The translations under genes and the position numbers were made by a program. The notes under the pieces are model-generated. The model did no database searches and had not been told where the DNA came from. It saw only the letters and a program-made list of their open reading frames with translations. From positions 1 through 25,578 of IMG/VR virus record IMGVR_UViG_3300031857_001238: a DNA stretch of 25,578 nt; one strand, 5' to 3'. Shown here in pieces: positions 5,530 to 14,900 of the stretch; position 1 is the stretch's first letter, and each line of letters begins with the position of its first letter. The stretch comes from a virus.

Positions 5530-7532
5530 AGGCAATAGTATCCTCGGAGATCGATGACGCTATCGGTTATCTGGATACGGAGACGACAGAAGAACGCGCT
5601 CTGTCAATGGATTACTACCTGCGAAATCCCTACGGGAACGAGGTAGAGGGGCGCAGCCAGATTGTCACTGGTGAGGTCGCAGAAGCAATTGACGGTGCGC
5701 TGCCTCAGTTGATCCGGGTATTCACTGCCTCAGACGATATTGTCCGGTTTGAGCCAACCGGTCCCGGAGATGAAGACGGGGCTAAACAGGCAACGGAATA
5801 CGCAAACTGGGTTTTCTACAAGCAAAACCCTGGATTCCAGATTCTCCATCACTGGTTCAAGGACGCACTGCTCCAGAAGACTGGAACGGTGAAATGTTAT
5901 TGGGACGAGAAGATTGACGTTATCGAGGAGGTTTATCAAAACCTCTCTGAGACTGAGCTTGTCCTGCTGATGTCGGATGGATCTCGCCAGATCGTCGCTC
6001 AAGAAGTTGTAGAGCAGGAGATGCAGGGTCCAGACGGTCAGGTAATGGCGACTCAGTTCTTCAATGTTGTCGTGCGGAAACAAAACAAGCACGGCAAGAT
6101 CGTCATTGAGAACGTACCTCCCGAAGAGTTGATCGTCAGCAAACGGGCTAAAACGGTTCAAGACGCTCCGTTTATGGCGCACCGGACTCTGGTGCCCAGG
6201 ACTGAACTGTTGCAGATGGGGTTCGATCCTCAGATCGTAGACAATCTCCCGGTCTACAACAGTCTGGACTTTACTGATGAAAAAGTTGCGCGATACAGCC
6301 CTGGTGAGGAACCTTTTGAGCAGAACAGCCTTGATCCTGCCATGCAAGAGATCGAGGTGTTTGAGTGCTATATCTATGTGGATTTCGATGAGGACGGGAT
6401 TGCTGAGTTCCGCAGGATCGTCTACAGCAATAACGAGATCCTGAGCAACGAGCAGACGGACTATTGTCCGTTCCATGTTATCTGCCCGATCCCGATCCCG
6501 CACAAGTTCTTTGGTCAGTCTTTGGCCGATAGGACGATGGACATTCAGCTTATCAAGTCCACGCTCGTCCGTCAGATGCTGGATAACCTGTATCTCACGA
6601 ACAATGCTCGGGTCGGTGCTGTAGAAGGTCAGGTCAATCTGGACGACCTGCTTAACGTCACTCCGGGTGGCGTGGTTAGGCTGAAGAATCCTGCTGCTGT
6701 TGTTCCGCTACAAGTTACCCCCGTCGCTGGTCAAGCATTCCCGATGCTGGAGTATTTCGACGGTGTTCAGCAGAAGCGAACTGGGGTGTCGGATTCGCAA
6801 CAGGGGCTAGATCCTAACGTCTTAGCTAACGTCACCGCTGCGGCTGTTGCTGCGGTCACTAGCGCACAGCAGGGCAAGCTGGAACTCATTGCCAGGATCT
6901 TCGCTGAGACGGGCCTTAGAAGCCTGTTTAAGGGCATTCTGCAACTGGTCTGCAAGTATCAGGATAAGCCGACCATTATTCGGATGCGCGGTAAGTTCGT
7001 CGAGATGGACCCAAGAGAATGGTCAAATCAGTACGACCTATCGATCTCCGTCGGTCTTGGGACTGGTACGAAGCAAGAACAGATGGCGATGCTCCAGATG
7101 GTTCTGGCAAAGCAGGAGCAGATTCTTCAGACGCTCGGGCCTGCTAATCCGCTAGTAAGTCTCGGTCAGTATCGGTTGACCCTGGGACGGTTTATTGAGG
7201 CGGCAGGGTTCAAAGACTCTACCGAGTTCTTCAAGGAAATCACACCAGAACAGGATCAAGCGCTTTCTAATCCTCCTCCAGAGCAACCACAGCCTAATCC
7301 GGCTTTGGATGCGATGATGGCCCAAGCTCAGGCGCAGATTCAAATCGAGCAGCAGAAAGCAATGGCTGCGATTGAAACTCAAAGACTAAAGGCTCAGGCT
7401 GATATTCAACTTGCCAGGGAAAAGGCTGCTGCTGAGTTGCAATTGAAACAGCAGGAGTTTGAGGTTGAAGCGCAATTGAAAGCTGCCAAAATTGGCGCTG
7501 GCATTACTCGTAATGTTGAGATTCCCGGATGA
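5511..7532 (+). CDS. Portal protein (P22-like)
   Basis: Dodecameric ring at the capsid vertex through which DNA passes and to which terminase, adaptor and tail bind. The protein has 673 residues, in the range of P22-like portals. The N-terminal block (EERALSMDYYLRNPYGNE, then EGRSQIVTGEVAEAIDGALP and RFEPTGPGDEDGAKQATEY) is highly characteristic of this family, as is the later core IPHKFFGQSLADRTMDIQLI followed by LTNNARVGAVEG and QQKRTGVSDSQQGLDP. The C-terminus (about residues 595-662) is a long Ala/Gln/Glu-rich coiled coil, as expected for the barrel extending into the capsid. ATG preceded by AGAGG at good spacing. It ends in an ATGA overlap with the next gene. Confidence 0.95.
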   Translation: MDEGRLKAIVSSEIDDAIGYLDTETTEERALSMDYYLRNPYGNEVEGRSQIVTGEVAEAIDGALPQLIRVFTASDDIVRFEPTGPGDEDGAKQATEYANWVFYKQNPGFQILHHWFKDALLQKTGTVKCYWDEKIDVIEEVYQNLSETELVLLMSDGSRQIVAQEVVEQEMQGPDGQVMATQFFNVVVRKQNKHGKIVIENVPPEELIVSKRAKTVQDAPFMAHRTLVPRTELLQMGFDPQIVDNLPVYNSLDFTDEKVARYSPGEEPFEQNSLDPAMQEIEVFECYIYVDFDEDGIAEFRRIVYSNNEILSNEQTDYCPFHVICPIPIPHKFFGQSLADRTMDIQLIKSTLVRQMLDNLYLTNNARVGAVEGQVNLDDLLNVTPGGVVRLKNPAAVVPLQVTPVAGQAFPMLEYFDGVQQKRTGVSDSQQGLDPNVLANVTAAAVAAVTSAQQGKLELIARIFAETGLRSLFKGILQLVCKYQDKPTIIRMRGKFVEMDPREWSNQYDLSISVGLGTGTKQEQMAMLQMVLAKQEQILQTLGPANPLVSLGQYRLTLGRFIEAAGFKDSTEFFKEITPEQDQALSNPPPEQPQPNPALDAMMAQAQAQIQIEQQKAMAAIETQRLKAQADIQLAREKAAAELQLKQQEFEVEAQLKAAKIGAGITRNVEIPG

Positions 7533-7762
7533 GAATGACGCCAGAGAGGGCAAGGAATCTATTGCTGGATGATTCATTTCGGAATGAATTAAATTACGTC
7601 CGGCAGATACATTTAGATGTAATTACGTCATCCAACGATGACGAAATTGACAAACGCGAAGCAGCCTATAAAATGATCCGCGCAATAGATCAAATCTATA
7701 GTCATTTCCAAGCGATAGCCGAAACGACTGAGATTAGGTCTAAACGATGGAAGATTTTATAG
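7529..7762 (+). CDS. Hypothetical protein between portal and scaffold
   Basis: A 77-residue, mostly helical, charged protein (RMTPERARNLLLDDSFRNEL, then DDEIDKREAAYKMIRAIDQI). No family name can be assigned, but a small helical ORF at this position is common in phages with P22-like portals. The start ATG overlaps the portal stop (ATGA), and a second in-frame ATG lies at 7535. An eight-base gap containing AGGGG separates it from the scaffold gene. A minor head or chaperone role is plausible from position only. Confidence 0.68.
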   Translation: MRMTPERARNLLLDDSFRNELNYVRQIHLDVITSSNDDEIDKREAAYKMIRAIDQIYSHFQAIAETTEIRSKRWKIL

Positions 7763-7770
7763 GGGTTTGA

Positions 7771-8685
7771 ATGGACACCAATCCGAATGGAAGTGTTCCG
7801 CTGGATGTAAATACTGGCGCTGCGGCAATCATGGGACTAATGGGTGGTGAGGAAGGCGAACAGCCGACTCCTGAAGCCCAGGAAGAACAGATTGAGCAGA
7901 CTGAAGCTGTAGAGCAGGAAGTCGAGGAAACTCCACGCTACCGTGTAAAAGCGGCTGGTGAGGAAGTTGAGGTTACTCTCGATGACCTGATTAAAGGCTA
8001 TCAGCAAGGCAAAGATTACACTCAGAAAACTCAGGCTTTGGCAGAGCAGCGTAAGGCGATTGAAGCTGAAAAAGCTGCTGTTGACCAAGCCAAAACCCTG
8101 CGTGACCAGTATGCCCAGCGCTTAGAGATGATTGAGCAGGTGCTGAAACAACAGGAACCGCAGGAAGATTTGAATGCGCTGAAGGAATCTGATCCGATTG
8201 GTTATGCGGTGAAGGTCGCTGAGCAGCAGCAGCGTCAGCAACAGTTGTATGCGATTCAAGCTGAGAAGCAACGTCTTGCGTTACAGCAACAAACCGAGCA
8301 TCAGCAGAGGTTGCAGCAATTGGTGGCTGAAGAGCAGCAGAAACTAGCTCAAGCGATTCCAGAATTCGCAGATCCACAGAAAGGCAATGTTGTTCGCACA
8401 GAGATCCGGGACTATGCGAAACAAGTTGGTTTCACGGATGATGATCTAGCGCAGGTATACGACAGCAGGGCTGTGTTGACGCTTTGGAAGGCTTCCCAAT
8501 ACGACAAACTTGTCAAAGGGAAGCCTGAAGTAACCAAAAAGGTTACAGAGGCACCGAAAATGTTGAGGCCGGGTGCTGCTAATAGTGCGCCACCTGAGCA
8601 GAAACAGTATCAAACACAGCGAAAGGTGCTGCGGCAGTCAGGCAAAGCCAAAGACGCTGCGGCTATTTTTGAACGATTCTTGTAG
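7771..8685 (+). CDS. Capsid scaffold protein
   Basis: Predicted internal scaffold that guides capsid assembly and is later removed. The 304-residue protein has an acidic N-terminus rich in Glu/Gln/Pro, a segment EEVEVTLDDLIKGYQQGKD and then YTQKTQALAEQRKAIEAEKA (a signature common in phage scaffold-like proteins), a long Gln/Leu-rich coiled coil over about residues 90-200, and a basic C-terminal segment likely to touch the capsid shell (QTQRKVLRQSGKAKDAAAIF). It lies immediately before the major capsid gene, where scaffolds normally sit. Sequence similarity between scaffolds is low, so the call rests on composition, motif and position. SD AGGGG upstream. Confidence 0.82.
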   Translation: MDTNPNGSVPLDVNTGAAAIMGLMGGEEGEQPTPEAQEEQIEQTEAVEQEVEETPRYRVKAAGEEVEVTLDDLIKGYQQGKDYTQKTQALAEQRKAIEAEKAAVDQAKTLRDQYAQRLEMIEQVLKQQEPQEDLNALKESDPIGYAVKVAEQQQRQQQLYAIQAEKQRLALQQQTEHQQRLQQLVAEEQQKLAQAIPEFADPQKGNVVRTEIRDYAKQVGFTDDDLAQVYDSRAVLTLWKASQYDKLVKGKPEVTKKVTEAPKMLRPGAANSAPPEQKQYQTQRKVLRQSGKAKDAAAIFERFL

Positions 8686-8696
8686 GATTAACTCAA

Positions 8697-9641
8697 ATGT
8701 CAACTTTTACCGCACATAGCGCGATTGGTCAGCGCGAGGATCTTATCGATGTCATCTATGACATCAGCCCGACCGAAACCCCGATTCTTTCGACCCTTGC
8801 TCGCACCAAGGCGACTGCTGTTTATCACGAGTGGCAGACTGACTCGCTGGCTGCTGCGACGAGTGCTAACGCTGCGGTTGAAGGTGCCGATGCTACGGCT
8901 ACCACGATCAGCCCGACGACCCGTCTTGGTAACTACTGCCAGATCGTTCAAAAGACGATCCAGATTTCTAACACCCTTGAGGCTGTTAACAAGGCTGGCC
9001 GGAAGTCTGAGAAGGCGTATCAGTTGAGCAAAGCGTCGCAAGAACTCAAGCGCGACATGGAAACCATCCTGACTGCTAACCAGGGTCAGACTGCTGGTAA
9101 CTCCACGACCGCTCGGAAACTCGGCGCGATCCTGTCGTACCTGAAAACGAACTCTTCCGCTGGCACGTCTGGCACTGATCCCACGACGATTGGTGTTTCG
9201 ACCCGTTCGGATGGTGCTACCCGTACCTTTACCGAGCAGTTGCTGAAGGATGTAGTTGCTGAGGTGTTTGTTTCGGGTGGAAATCCGAAGCTGCTGGTTG
9301 TTAACAGCGGTCTGAAGCAGAAGGTTTCCAGCTTTGCTGGTATCGCGGCTCAGCGTTACATGGCTCCCGGCGATCAGCCGACGACCATTATCGGCGCTGC
9401 GGATGTGTATATGAGCGATTTCGGCACTCTGTCTGTAACTCCGGATCGGTTCATGCGTACCCGTGACGCACTGCTGCTTGATCCTGAGTATGCAGCGGTT
9501 GCATATCTGCGTCCGTTTGCGACGAATGATCTGGCTCGTACCGGTGACAGCGAGAAGACCCAGCTTATTGCTGAGTTCACGCTGGAAATGCGGAATGAGG
9601 CGGCTCATGGAATCGTGGCTGACCTGAACCCGGCTCTGTAA
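8697..9641 (+). CDS. Major capsid protein (SU10-type, DUF5309-like)
   Basis: Main shell protein with HK97-type fold, of the family built around the phage SU10 capsid protein. The N-terminus, QREDLIDVIYDISPTETPIL followed by STLARTKATAVYHEWQTD, is the family signature. Later blocks QIVQKTIQISNTLEAVNKAG, ELKRDMETILTANQG, RKLGAILSYL and AAHGIVADLNPAL also fit. Length (314 residues) is usual for the family and no cleaved N-terminal extension is evident. Codon use is more regular and GC-rich at third positions than in neighbouring genes, consistent with high expression. AGGA lies nine bases before the ATG. A strong hairpin follows the stop codon. Confidence 0.93.
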   Translation: MSTFTAHSAIGQREDLIDVIYDISPTETPILSTLARTKATAVYHEWQTDSLAAATSANAAVEGADATATTISPTTRLGNYCQIVQKTIQISNTLEAVNKAGRKSEKAYQLSKASQELKRDMETILTANQGQTAGNSTTARKLGAILSYLKTNSSAGTSGTDPTTIGVSTRSDGATRTFTEQLLKDVVAEVFVSGGNPKLLVVNSGLKQKVSSFAGIAAQRYMAPGDQPTTIIGAADVYMSDFGTLSVTPDRFMRTRDALLLDPEYAAVAYLRPFATNDLARTGDSEKTQLIAEFTLEMRNEAAHGIVADLNPAL

Positions 9642-9646
9642 GTAAA

Positions 9647-9674
9647 GAGGGAGGTGGGGAAACCTGCCTCCCTC
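9647..9674 (+). promoter_or_regulatory. Hairpin after the capsid gene, masking an SD-like sequence
   Basis: GAGGGAGG (9647-9654) pairs perfectly with CCTCCCTC (9667-9674) across a 12-base loop. There is no T tract after it, so it is not a standard intrinsic terminator; it could be a processing or mRNA-stability element, or a weak pause site that sets the capsid:downstream expression ratio. The left arm is the only purine-rich SD-like sequence before the ATG at 9682, and it would be paired. Confidence 0.5.
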
Positions 9675-9681
9675 CCCTAAT

Positions 9682-9990
9682 ATGTCAGAACTATTTTCGG
9701 TTGGTGAGGGGCGCTACACGATAGCGCATAAGCTGGATGATGTTGTCGTCCTGGAAACTAAGCAGGACGTTTCTCACATTATCGAAGCGAACAAAATCCA
9801 AGTTGACAACGCAACCCGAAAGATCGATAACGTCATGACTCATGTCGCTCGATTACCTTTTACGGTGATTGACGATCTGAATAAGAAAAAAATCATGCGT
9901 GGGTTTGCGGTACAGGATGAAAGAGCGTTCAAACAGTGGCTGAATGATCCTGACAACAGGGTGTGGAGAACGTACCCTGGTAGCGTCTAA
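9682..9990 (+). CDS. Hypothetical phage protein downstream of capsid
   Basis: A 102-residue protein with an N-terminal mixed region (SVGEGRYTIAHKLDDVVVLE), a helical middle (HIIEANKIQVDNATRKID) and a C-terminus, FKQWLNDPDNRVWRTYPG, that I recall from podovirus ORFs located next to capsid genes (LNDPDNxxxRTxPG). Function is unknown; a head-associated role is inferred from position only. The ATG has no free SD: the sequence just upstream is C-rich and belongs to the right arm of the post-capsid hairpin. Confidence 0.7.
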   Translation: MSELFSVGEGRYTIAHKLDDVVVLETKQDVSHIIEANKIQVDNATRKIDNVMTHVARLPFTVIDDLNKKKIMRGFAVQDERAFKQWLNDPDNRVWRTYPGSV

Positions 9991-9999
9991 GGGGGTAGG

Positions 10000-10701
10000 A
10001 TGAAGATTGCGATCTGTGTGCCCTGCCGGGACAATGTGCTGGCGGGGTTTGCTTTTGATCTGGCTCGACTCTGTGCGTATGAGGCAAAGCGTGGAAGGAA
10101 TGAGATCCAGCTTTTGCAGATGCCAGGAACACTAATTTTCACTCAGAGAGAAAAACTTGCTGACGAGGCTATGGAATGGGGTGCAGACGCTGTCTTATGG
10201 ATTGACAGCGATATGCGGTTTCCGGCAGACACTGTTGAGATACTGCTTGCAAGGGATGTCCCGCTAATCGGCGTAAACGCCACTACAAGGCGCGAACCGA
10301 TTATGCCAACGGCAATGAACCTAAAGATCGACAAAAGCGATCCTGGGGCCGTTAAACAGGTCTGGACGAAGATTGAGAGCCGGGGCAAGTCTGGGATCGA
10401 ACAAGTGACCGCTGTGGGGTTCGGTGTTACACTTGTGAGGTCGGAAGTATTCAAAAAGATACCGAAACCTTGGCATGACATTATCTGGACGGATCATGGA
10501 AATGTCATTGGCGAGGATGTGACGTTCTGCGTCAGGTGTCTTGAGAATGATGTTCCTGTGTTTGTTGACCACGATTTGTCTATGCACATTGGGCATATCG
10601 GGGTTAAAACTTATGGCTGGGATGACATAAATGGCCCTAGCAACGTACAGCGATCTCAAAAGCACGATCGCAAGCTATCTCGCAAGAAGCGATCTCACTA
10701 G
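10000..10701 (+). CDS. GT-A glycosyltransferase within the structural operon
   Basis: Predicted GT2-like nucleotide-sugar transferase (233 residues, cytoplasmic). It begins with the Rossmann-like strand MKIAICVPCRD; the D-x-D motif is in ADAVLWIDSDMRFP (D69, D71); VTAVGFGVTLVRSEVF and the acidic GEDVTFCVRCLEND, then DHDLSMHIGHIGVKTYGW, follow the arrangement I know from phage and viral glycosyltransferases. SD GGGGGTAGG precedes the ATG. Its last 22 codons lie in another frame on top of the adaptor gene (71-base overlap) and encode a Lys/Arg-rich tail that does not look like family sequence, suggesting that the original stop was lost near 10627. Position between capsid and adaptor suggests a virion protein as acceptor, but this is inference. 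Confidence 0.85.
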   Translation: MKIAICVPCRDNVLAGFAFDLARLCAYEAKRGRNEIQLLQMPGTLIFTQREKLADEAMEWGADAVLWIDSDMRFPADTVEILLARDVPLIGVNATTRREPIMPTAMNLKIDKSDPGAVKQVWTKIESRGKSGIEQVTAVGFGVTLVRSEVFKKIPKPWHDIIWTDHGNVIGEDVTFCVRCLENDVPVFVDHDLSMHIGHIGVKTYGWDDINGPSNVQRSQKHDRKLSRKKRSH

Positions 10702-11251
10702 CCAGATTCCTGACTTTATCCGGCTGGCAGAGGTTAGGCTTCGTCGCAATCTGCGTATTCGGCAGATGTTGAAACTAGCCTATACGTCTGCAACCGGTGG
10801 TGATAGCACTGTTGGGTTGCCGACTGACTTCATCGAGATGCGTAATCTCTACCTGGATACCAATCCAGAGCAGCCGCTGAACTATCTGTCCCCGTCTACG
10901 TTTACCAGAAACGCCAGGACTCAGGAATCAGGCAAGCCAAATAACTACACGATTTTGTCGGACGAGATCCAGTTGGCTCCGGTCCCAGATACGAATTACA
11001 CGGTTTATATGCTGTACTATGCTGCGCCAACATTTTTGAGTGACAGCACCAGTACGAATGCATTCATGACAACCTGCCCTGATCTGCTGTTGTATGGATC
11101 TCTGTCGGAAGCCGAGCCTTACCTGATGAATGACGCAAGGCTTGCGGTATGGGCTGGGTTGTATTCTCGGGCGCTGGATGATCTTACCAAGTCGGATGAC
11201 GGTGGAGAGTACAGCGGTAATCCTATGGTAATGACTCTCGCAAAGAGGTAA
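10631..11251 (+). CDS. Head-tail adaptor (SU10-type)
   Basis: Predicted adaptor ring protein that binds under the portal and joins it to the tail or nozzle. The N-terminus MALATYSDLKSTIASYLARS followed by DLTSQIPDFIRLAEVRLRR is the family signature; the domain continues through VGLPTDFIEMRNLYLD, YTILSDEIQLAPVPDTNYTV, YYAAPTFL and a conserved C-terminal helical part (CPDLLLYGSLSEAEPYLMND). 206 residues, the usual length. The ATG at 10631 gives the conserved start even though it lies 71 bases inside the glycosyltransferase frame; initiation from within that gene is therefore required. Confidence 0.88.
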   Translation: MALATYSDLKSTIASYLARSDLTSQIPDFIRLAEVRLRRNLRIRQMLKLAYTSATGGDSTVGLPTDFIEMRNLYLDTNPEQPLNYLSPSTFTRNARTQESGKPNNYTILSDEIQLAPVPDTNYTVYMLYYAAPTFLSDSTSTNAFMTTCPDLLLYGSLSEAEPYLMNDARLAVWAGLYSRALDDLTKSDDGGEYSGNPMVMTLAKR

Positions 11252-11254
11252 GAA

Positions 11255-11677
11255 ATGCCTATCACCCAAGCAATGTGCACCAGCTTCAAAACTGAACTTC
11301 TTGGTGGCACTCACGATCTGGATACAGACACTCTCAAGATCGCTCTGTACACTTCATCGGCTACGCTGGATGCCACTACGACGACCTACAGCAGCACGAA
11401 CGAGGTCGCCAGTGGGTCTGGATACACCACGGGTGGAAACACGCTCGCGGGGGCCACGATTAGCTCTAGTGGTACGACTGCGTTTGTAGACTTTTCAGAC
11501 TCTACGTGGTCGAGTGCATCTATTACTGCGCGTGGCGCGTTAATTTACAACAGCAGCAAGTCTAATCGAGCCATCGCTGTATTGGACTTTGGGTCTGACA
11601 AGACCTCGACCAGTGGTGACTTTGTTGTCCAGTTCCCGACTGCGGATGCGTCTAACGCCATCATTCGTATTGCATAA
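11255..11677 (+). CDS. Small phage structural-type protein, Ser/Thr-rich
   Basis: A 140-residue protein of a type frequent near tail or neck genes in podoviruses: MPITQAMCTSFKTELLGG, then TLKIALYTSSATLDATTT and GYTTGGNTLAGATISSSGTT, ending DASNAIIRIA. Beta-rich, serine/threonine-rich, no signal peptide. I do not know its established function; a small virion or fibre-associated beta-domain is plausible. GAGGTAAGAA lies just upstream of the ATG and the gene follows the adaptor by three bases. Confidence 0.72.
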   Translation: MPITQAMCTSFKTELLGGTHDLDTDTLKIALYTSSATLDATTTTYSSTNEVASGSGYTTGGNTLAGATISSSGTTAFVDFSDSTWSSASITARGALIYNSSKSNRAIAVLDFGSDKTSTSGDFVVQFPTADASNAIIRIA

Positions 11678-11681
11678 GGTG

Positions 11682-11728
11682 ATTTGCCATGAAGATTGAC
11701 TTTGAATTTGAAACTCCTCATGGCAAAT
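11682..11728 (+). promoter_or_regulatory. Inverted repeat over the start codon of the 69-residue gene
   Basis: ATTTGCCATGA (11682-11692) and TCATGGCAAAT (11718-11728) are perfect 11-base inverted repeats separated by 25 bases. The left arm contains the ATG at 11689 and the end of the SD spacer, so an mRNA hairpin would bury the start codon while leaving AAGGTG (11676-11681) exposed. No T tract follows, so it is not a terminator. Confidence 0.55.
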
Positions 11729-11898
11729 TTGCTGACGCTCTGCACCTTCCGGACGATCACACGTTTACGGAAGCAGAGATTCAAACCATGAAAGAGCAGC
11801 GCCGCGACAACTGGATTGCTGTTGTGACTGCGCCTCCTGTTCCTGAGCCTGAGCCAGAGTTTATTGAGATCGACGGCGTTAAGTATGTAAAGGCTTAG
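11689..11898 (+). CDS. Small acidic phage protein (69 residues)
   Basis: Acidic product of a type I recognise from phage tail regions but cannot assign: MKIDFEFETPHGKFADALHL, PDDHTFTEAEIQTMKEQR, RDNWIAVVTAPP, an acidic Pro/Glu linker, and a C-terminal strand EFIEIDGVKYVKA. Often such proteins accompany the preceding Ser/Thr-rich family. AAGGTG upstream gives a good SD, but the start codon is inside an 11-base inverted repeat. The following fibre gene begins two bases after its stop, using AAAGG within this gene's last codons. Confidence 0.68.
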   Translation: MKIDFEFETPHGKFADALHLPDDHTFTEAEIQTMKEQRRDNWIAVVTAPPVPEPEPEFIEIDGVKYVKA

Positions 11899-11900
11899 CC

Positions 11901-14900
11901 ATGGCCGCACGTTTTTGGGTTGGCGGCTCTGGCACTTGGAGCACAACAAACACAACTAACTGGTCTGCCACGTCTGGCGGGGCCGGTGGCGCAAGTGTTC
12001 CGGGTGCGTCTGATGATGTAACGATTGACGGAAACTCCGGCTCTCCGACTATTACAACCAATTACAACGCATCGGTAATTTCGGTAACGATCAATGCTGC
12101 TGCTGCGACATTGAGTCTTGGTGGTACGTTAACCTGTTCTGGGGCGATTACTTTAACGGCTGGCACATTCACTACCAACAATAATGCCGTCACCGCAACT
12201 CAACTATCCTCCAGCAACAGCAACACCCGCACGATAAATCTTGGATCGTCTACGGTGACGTTGAGTAGTACCGCCCCTATATCTTTTGGGACAAATACAA
12301 ACCTAACTTTTAATGCTGGAACATCTACAATAGTATGTTCATCGACTGGCGCAACATTTACAGGCGGTCCCGCAACTTCACAAGGCGTGACATTTTATAA
12401 TGTTTCTTTTACAGCAACACCTGTTGGGACTCATTCGTTTGAAGCAATTAATACATTTAATAATTTAAGCATTACCGCTCCAAACACTGCTGGTATTCGT
12501 CAGGTTACGTTTCAAGCCCGTCAAACCATCAACGGCACCTTGTCAACCACCGGCACAGCAGGAAACCGCCGTGTTTGGTTCCGTGGGGTCACATACGGCA
12601 TTGCCCAAACCCTCACCATCAACAGCGCACCAAGCCTGACCGACGCTGACTTCCGAGACATCTACGTTATTGGCACTGCTGCTCCGATCTCTGGCACTCG
12701 CATTGGTGACTTGCGCGGCATCAGAGGGATCACTGCATCTACACCAAAGACGGTGTATTGGAACCTTGCCGTAGGTGGAAACTGGTCTGCAAATGCTTGG
12801 GCGGCATCATCTGGCGGCGCTGTCAGCACGGACAACTTCCCGCTCGCTCAGGACACTGCCGTTATTGAGAACACGGGGCTAAATACGTCTGCTACGGTGT
12901 CGCTGGATAACGCTGTGCCGTATACAGGTACGATCACAATGTCTACGCGAACAAATGCGATGACTTTGAATGTGTCTGCTGGCGCTTTTATTGTGTACGG
13001 TAATTGGATAAACGGAAGCGGCCCAACTGTAAGTGGGAGCGCTCCTATATTTTCTGGAAGAAATACACAAACTATTACAAGCGCCGGGAAAACAATGTCA
13101 ATAGGCATTGTTGTAGATACCTACGGCGGCACAGTTGAGCTTGCTGATGCGCTAAGTGTTGGCTCAAACACCCTCACCGTCACCAACGGCACGTTTGACA
13201 CTAAAAACTACAACGTCACTGCTGGCTCTTTTTCTGCTGCAACGACAAACGTATCAGAAATAACTTTAGGAAGTAGCACAGTTACGTTAAGTGGCACAAG
13301 CCCCATAACATTTAGCTTAAATAATACATTTACTTTTAATGCCGGAACATCACAAATAAACCTGACTTCAATTTCAAATAGCAGTTTTGCTGGAGGTCAA
13401 AAAGTTTTTTACAATGTTTCATACACAGGAACATCAGCCGTAACTCACACAATAACTGTCAGTAATACATACAACAACTTGACTTTTACAGCCCCGGCAT
13501 CGGCTGGACTAACTCAGGTTTCTTCTCAAAGCAACCAAACCATCACCGGCACACTCACCGTCGCCGGAGCCTCTCCAGTCCGCCGCATCTTTGTCCAGTC
13601 TAACACCCTCGGCACTACCCGCACCCTGACCGTTGGCACCCTATCCGCTACTGACTGCGACTTCAGGGACATCACGATAGCCGGTACTGCTGCCGGATCA
13701 TCTCCGACTCGCGCAGGAGACTGTGGTGGGAACTCAGGGATCACGTTCCCTGCTCCGAAGACTGTGTACTGGAACCTTGCTGGTGCTCAGAACTGGAGTG
13801 CTGACGGATGGGCCACATCTTCTGGCGGCTCTCCTGCAACCAACAACTTCCCGCTTGCACAAGATACGGCGGTGTTTGATAACACTGGTAGCGTGACGGG
13901 GACGATCACAATCAATGCAGCGTGGAATATCGGGACGTTTGATGCATCTGCACGAACAAGTGCGATGACGTTGACGACAAGCACCAATTTGCCATTTGTG
14001 TATGGTGACTGGAAGTTTGGAACAGGGGTTACTTCTTCAAGCACGACAGGCACGATTACATTTGCCAAGCGTGGAACGCAGACTATTACTAGCAACGGTG
14101 TACAGTTTGGTTGCCCGGTGAGGATTGATTGCGTGACGGGAACGGCTCAATTGGCAGATGCTTTTTCGACAATTTCTGATAGACGTTTAGAAATATGGAG
14201 TGGAACATTTGATGCTGTTACATATAATGTAACAACAGGTCAAGTAGGGCTGACGTTTATATCTGGTTTCACCGGGGCAAGAACATTAAAAATGGGGTCA
14301 GGAACGTGGACAGTATCTGGTACAGGTAATATTTGGGGAGACGGCGGCTTTAATACCGCATTTTTTACTTTTTACAAAGGCACCGCAAACATTGTTCTGT
14401 CTGACACCAGCACTTCTGCCCGTACATTTAACGGTGGAATTCTCTCCTATAACAAACTCACCATCGGCGGTGCGACTGGCACATCTACCCTGACCATAAC
14501 TGACAATAACCAATTTACCGAGCTTGCCAGCACTAAGACTGTCGCGCACACCATTGCGCTTGGTACAACCACCCAGACTTTCGGTGCGTGGACCGTGACA
14601 GGAACGGCGGGTAATGTCGTCACCCTGACCGGCACAGGGACTGCCCATCTCCTCGCCGGAGCTTGTACTTCTGGCATTGACTACCTTGCAATGGGTAGCA
14701 TTGGGTTTGCTGCTACAAGCCCCGGAGAGTTCTATGCTGGAGCAAACAGCACTGGAACAGCCGCTGCACCGGTCTATCGCACTGCAAAACCCGCAGACTC
14801 TACCCGCTACTGGGTTGGTGGAACCGGCAACTGGTCAGACACTGCAAGATGGTCTACGTCTTCTGGGGGTGCATCGGGTGCAGCTGTTCCAAGAAGCCAT

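Noticed and set aside
5730-6503. A 257-codon - strand open frame opposite the portal gene
   Set aside because: Shadow of the portal reading frame; no family motif and no SD.
8700-9608. A 302-codon open frame on the - strand covering the capsid gene
   Set aside because: It mirrors the strongly biased codon use of the capsid gene; the product has no recognisable fold, is very Arg/Ser-rich and would be the only - strand gene here.
9647-9674. Rho-independent terminator after the capsid gene
   Set aside because: The stem is good but is followed by CCCTAATATG and not by a T tract, so it is listed as a regulatory hairpin instead.
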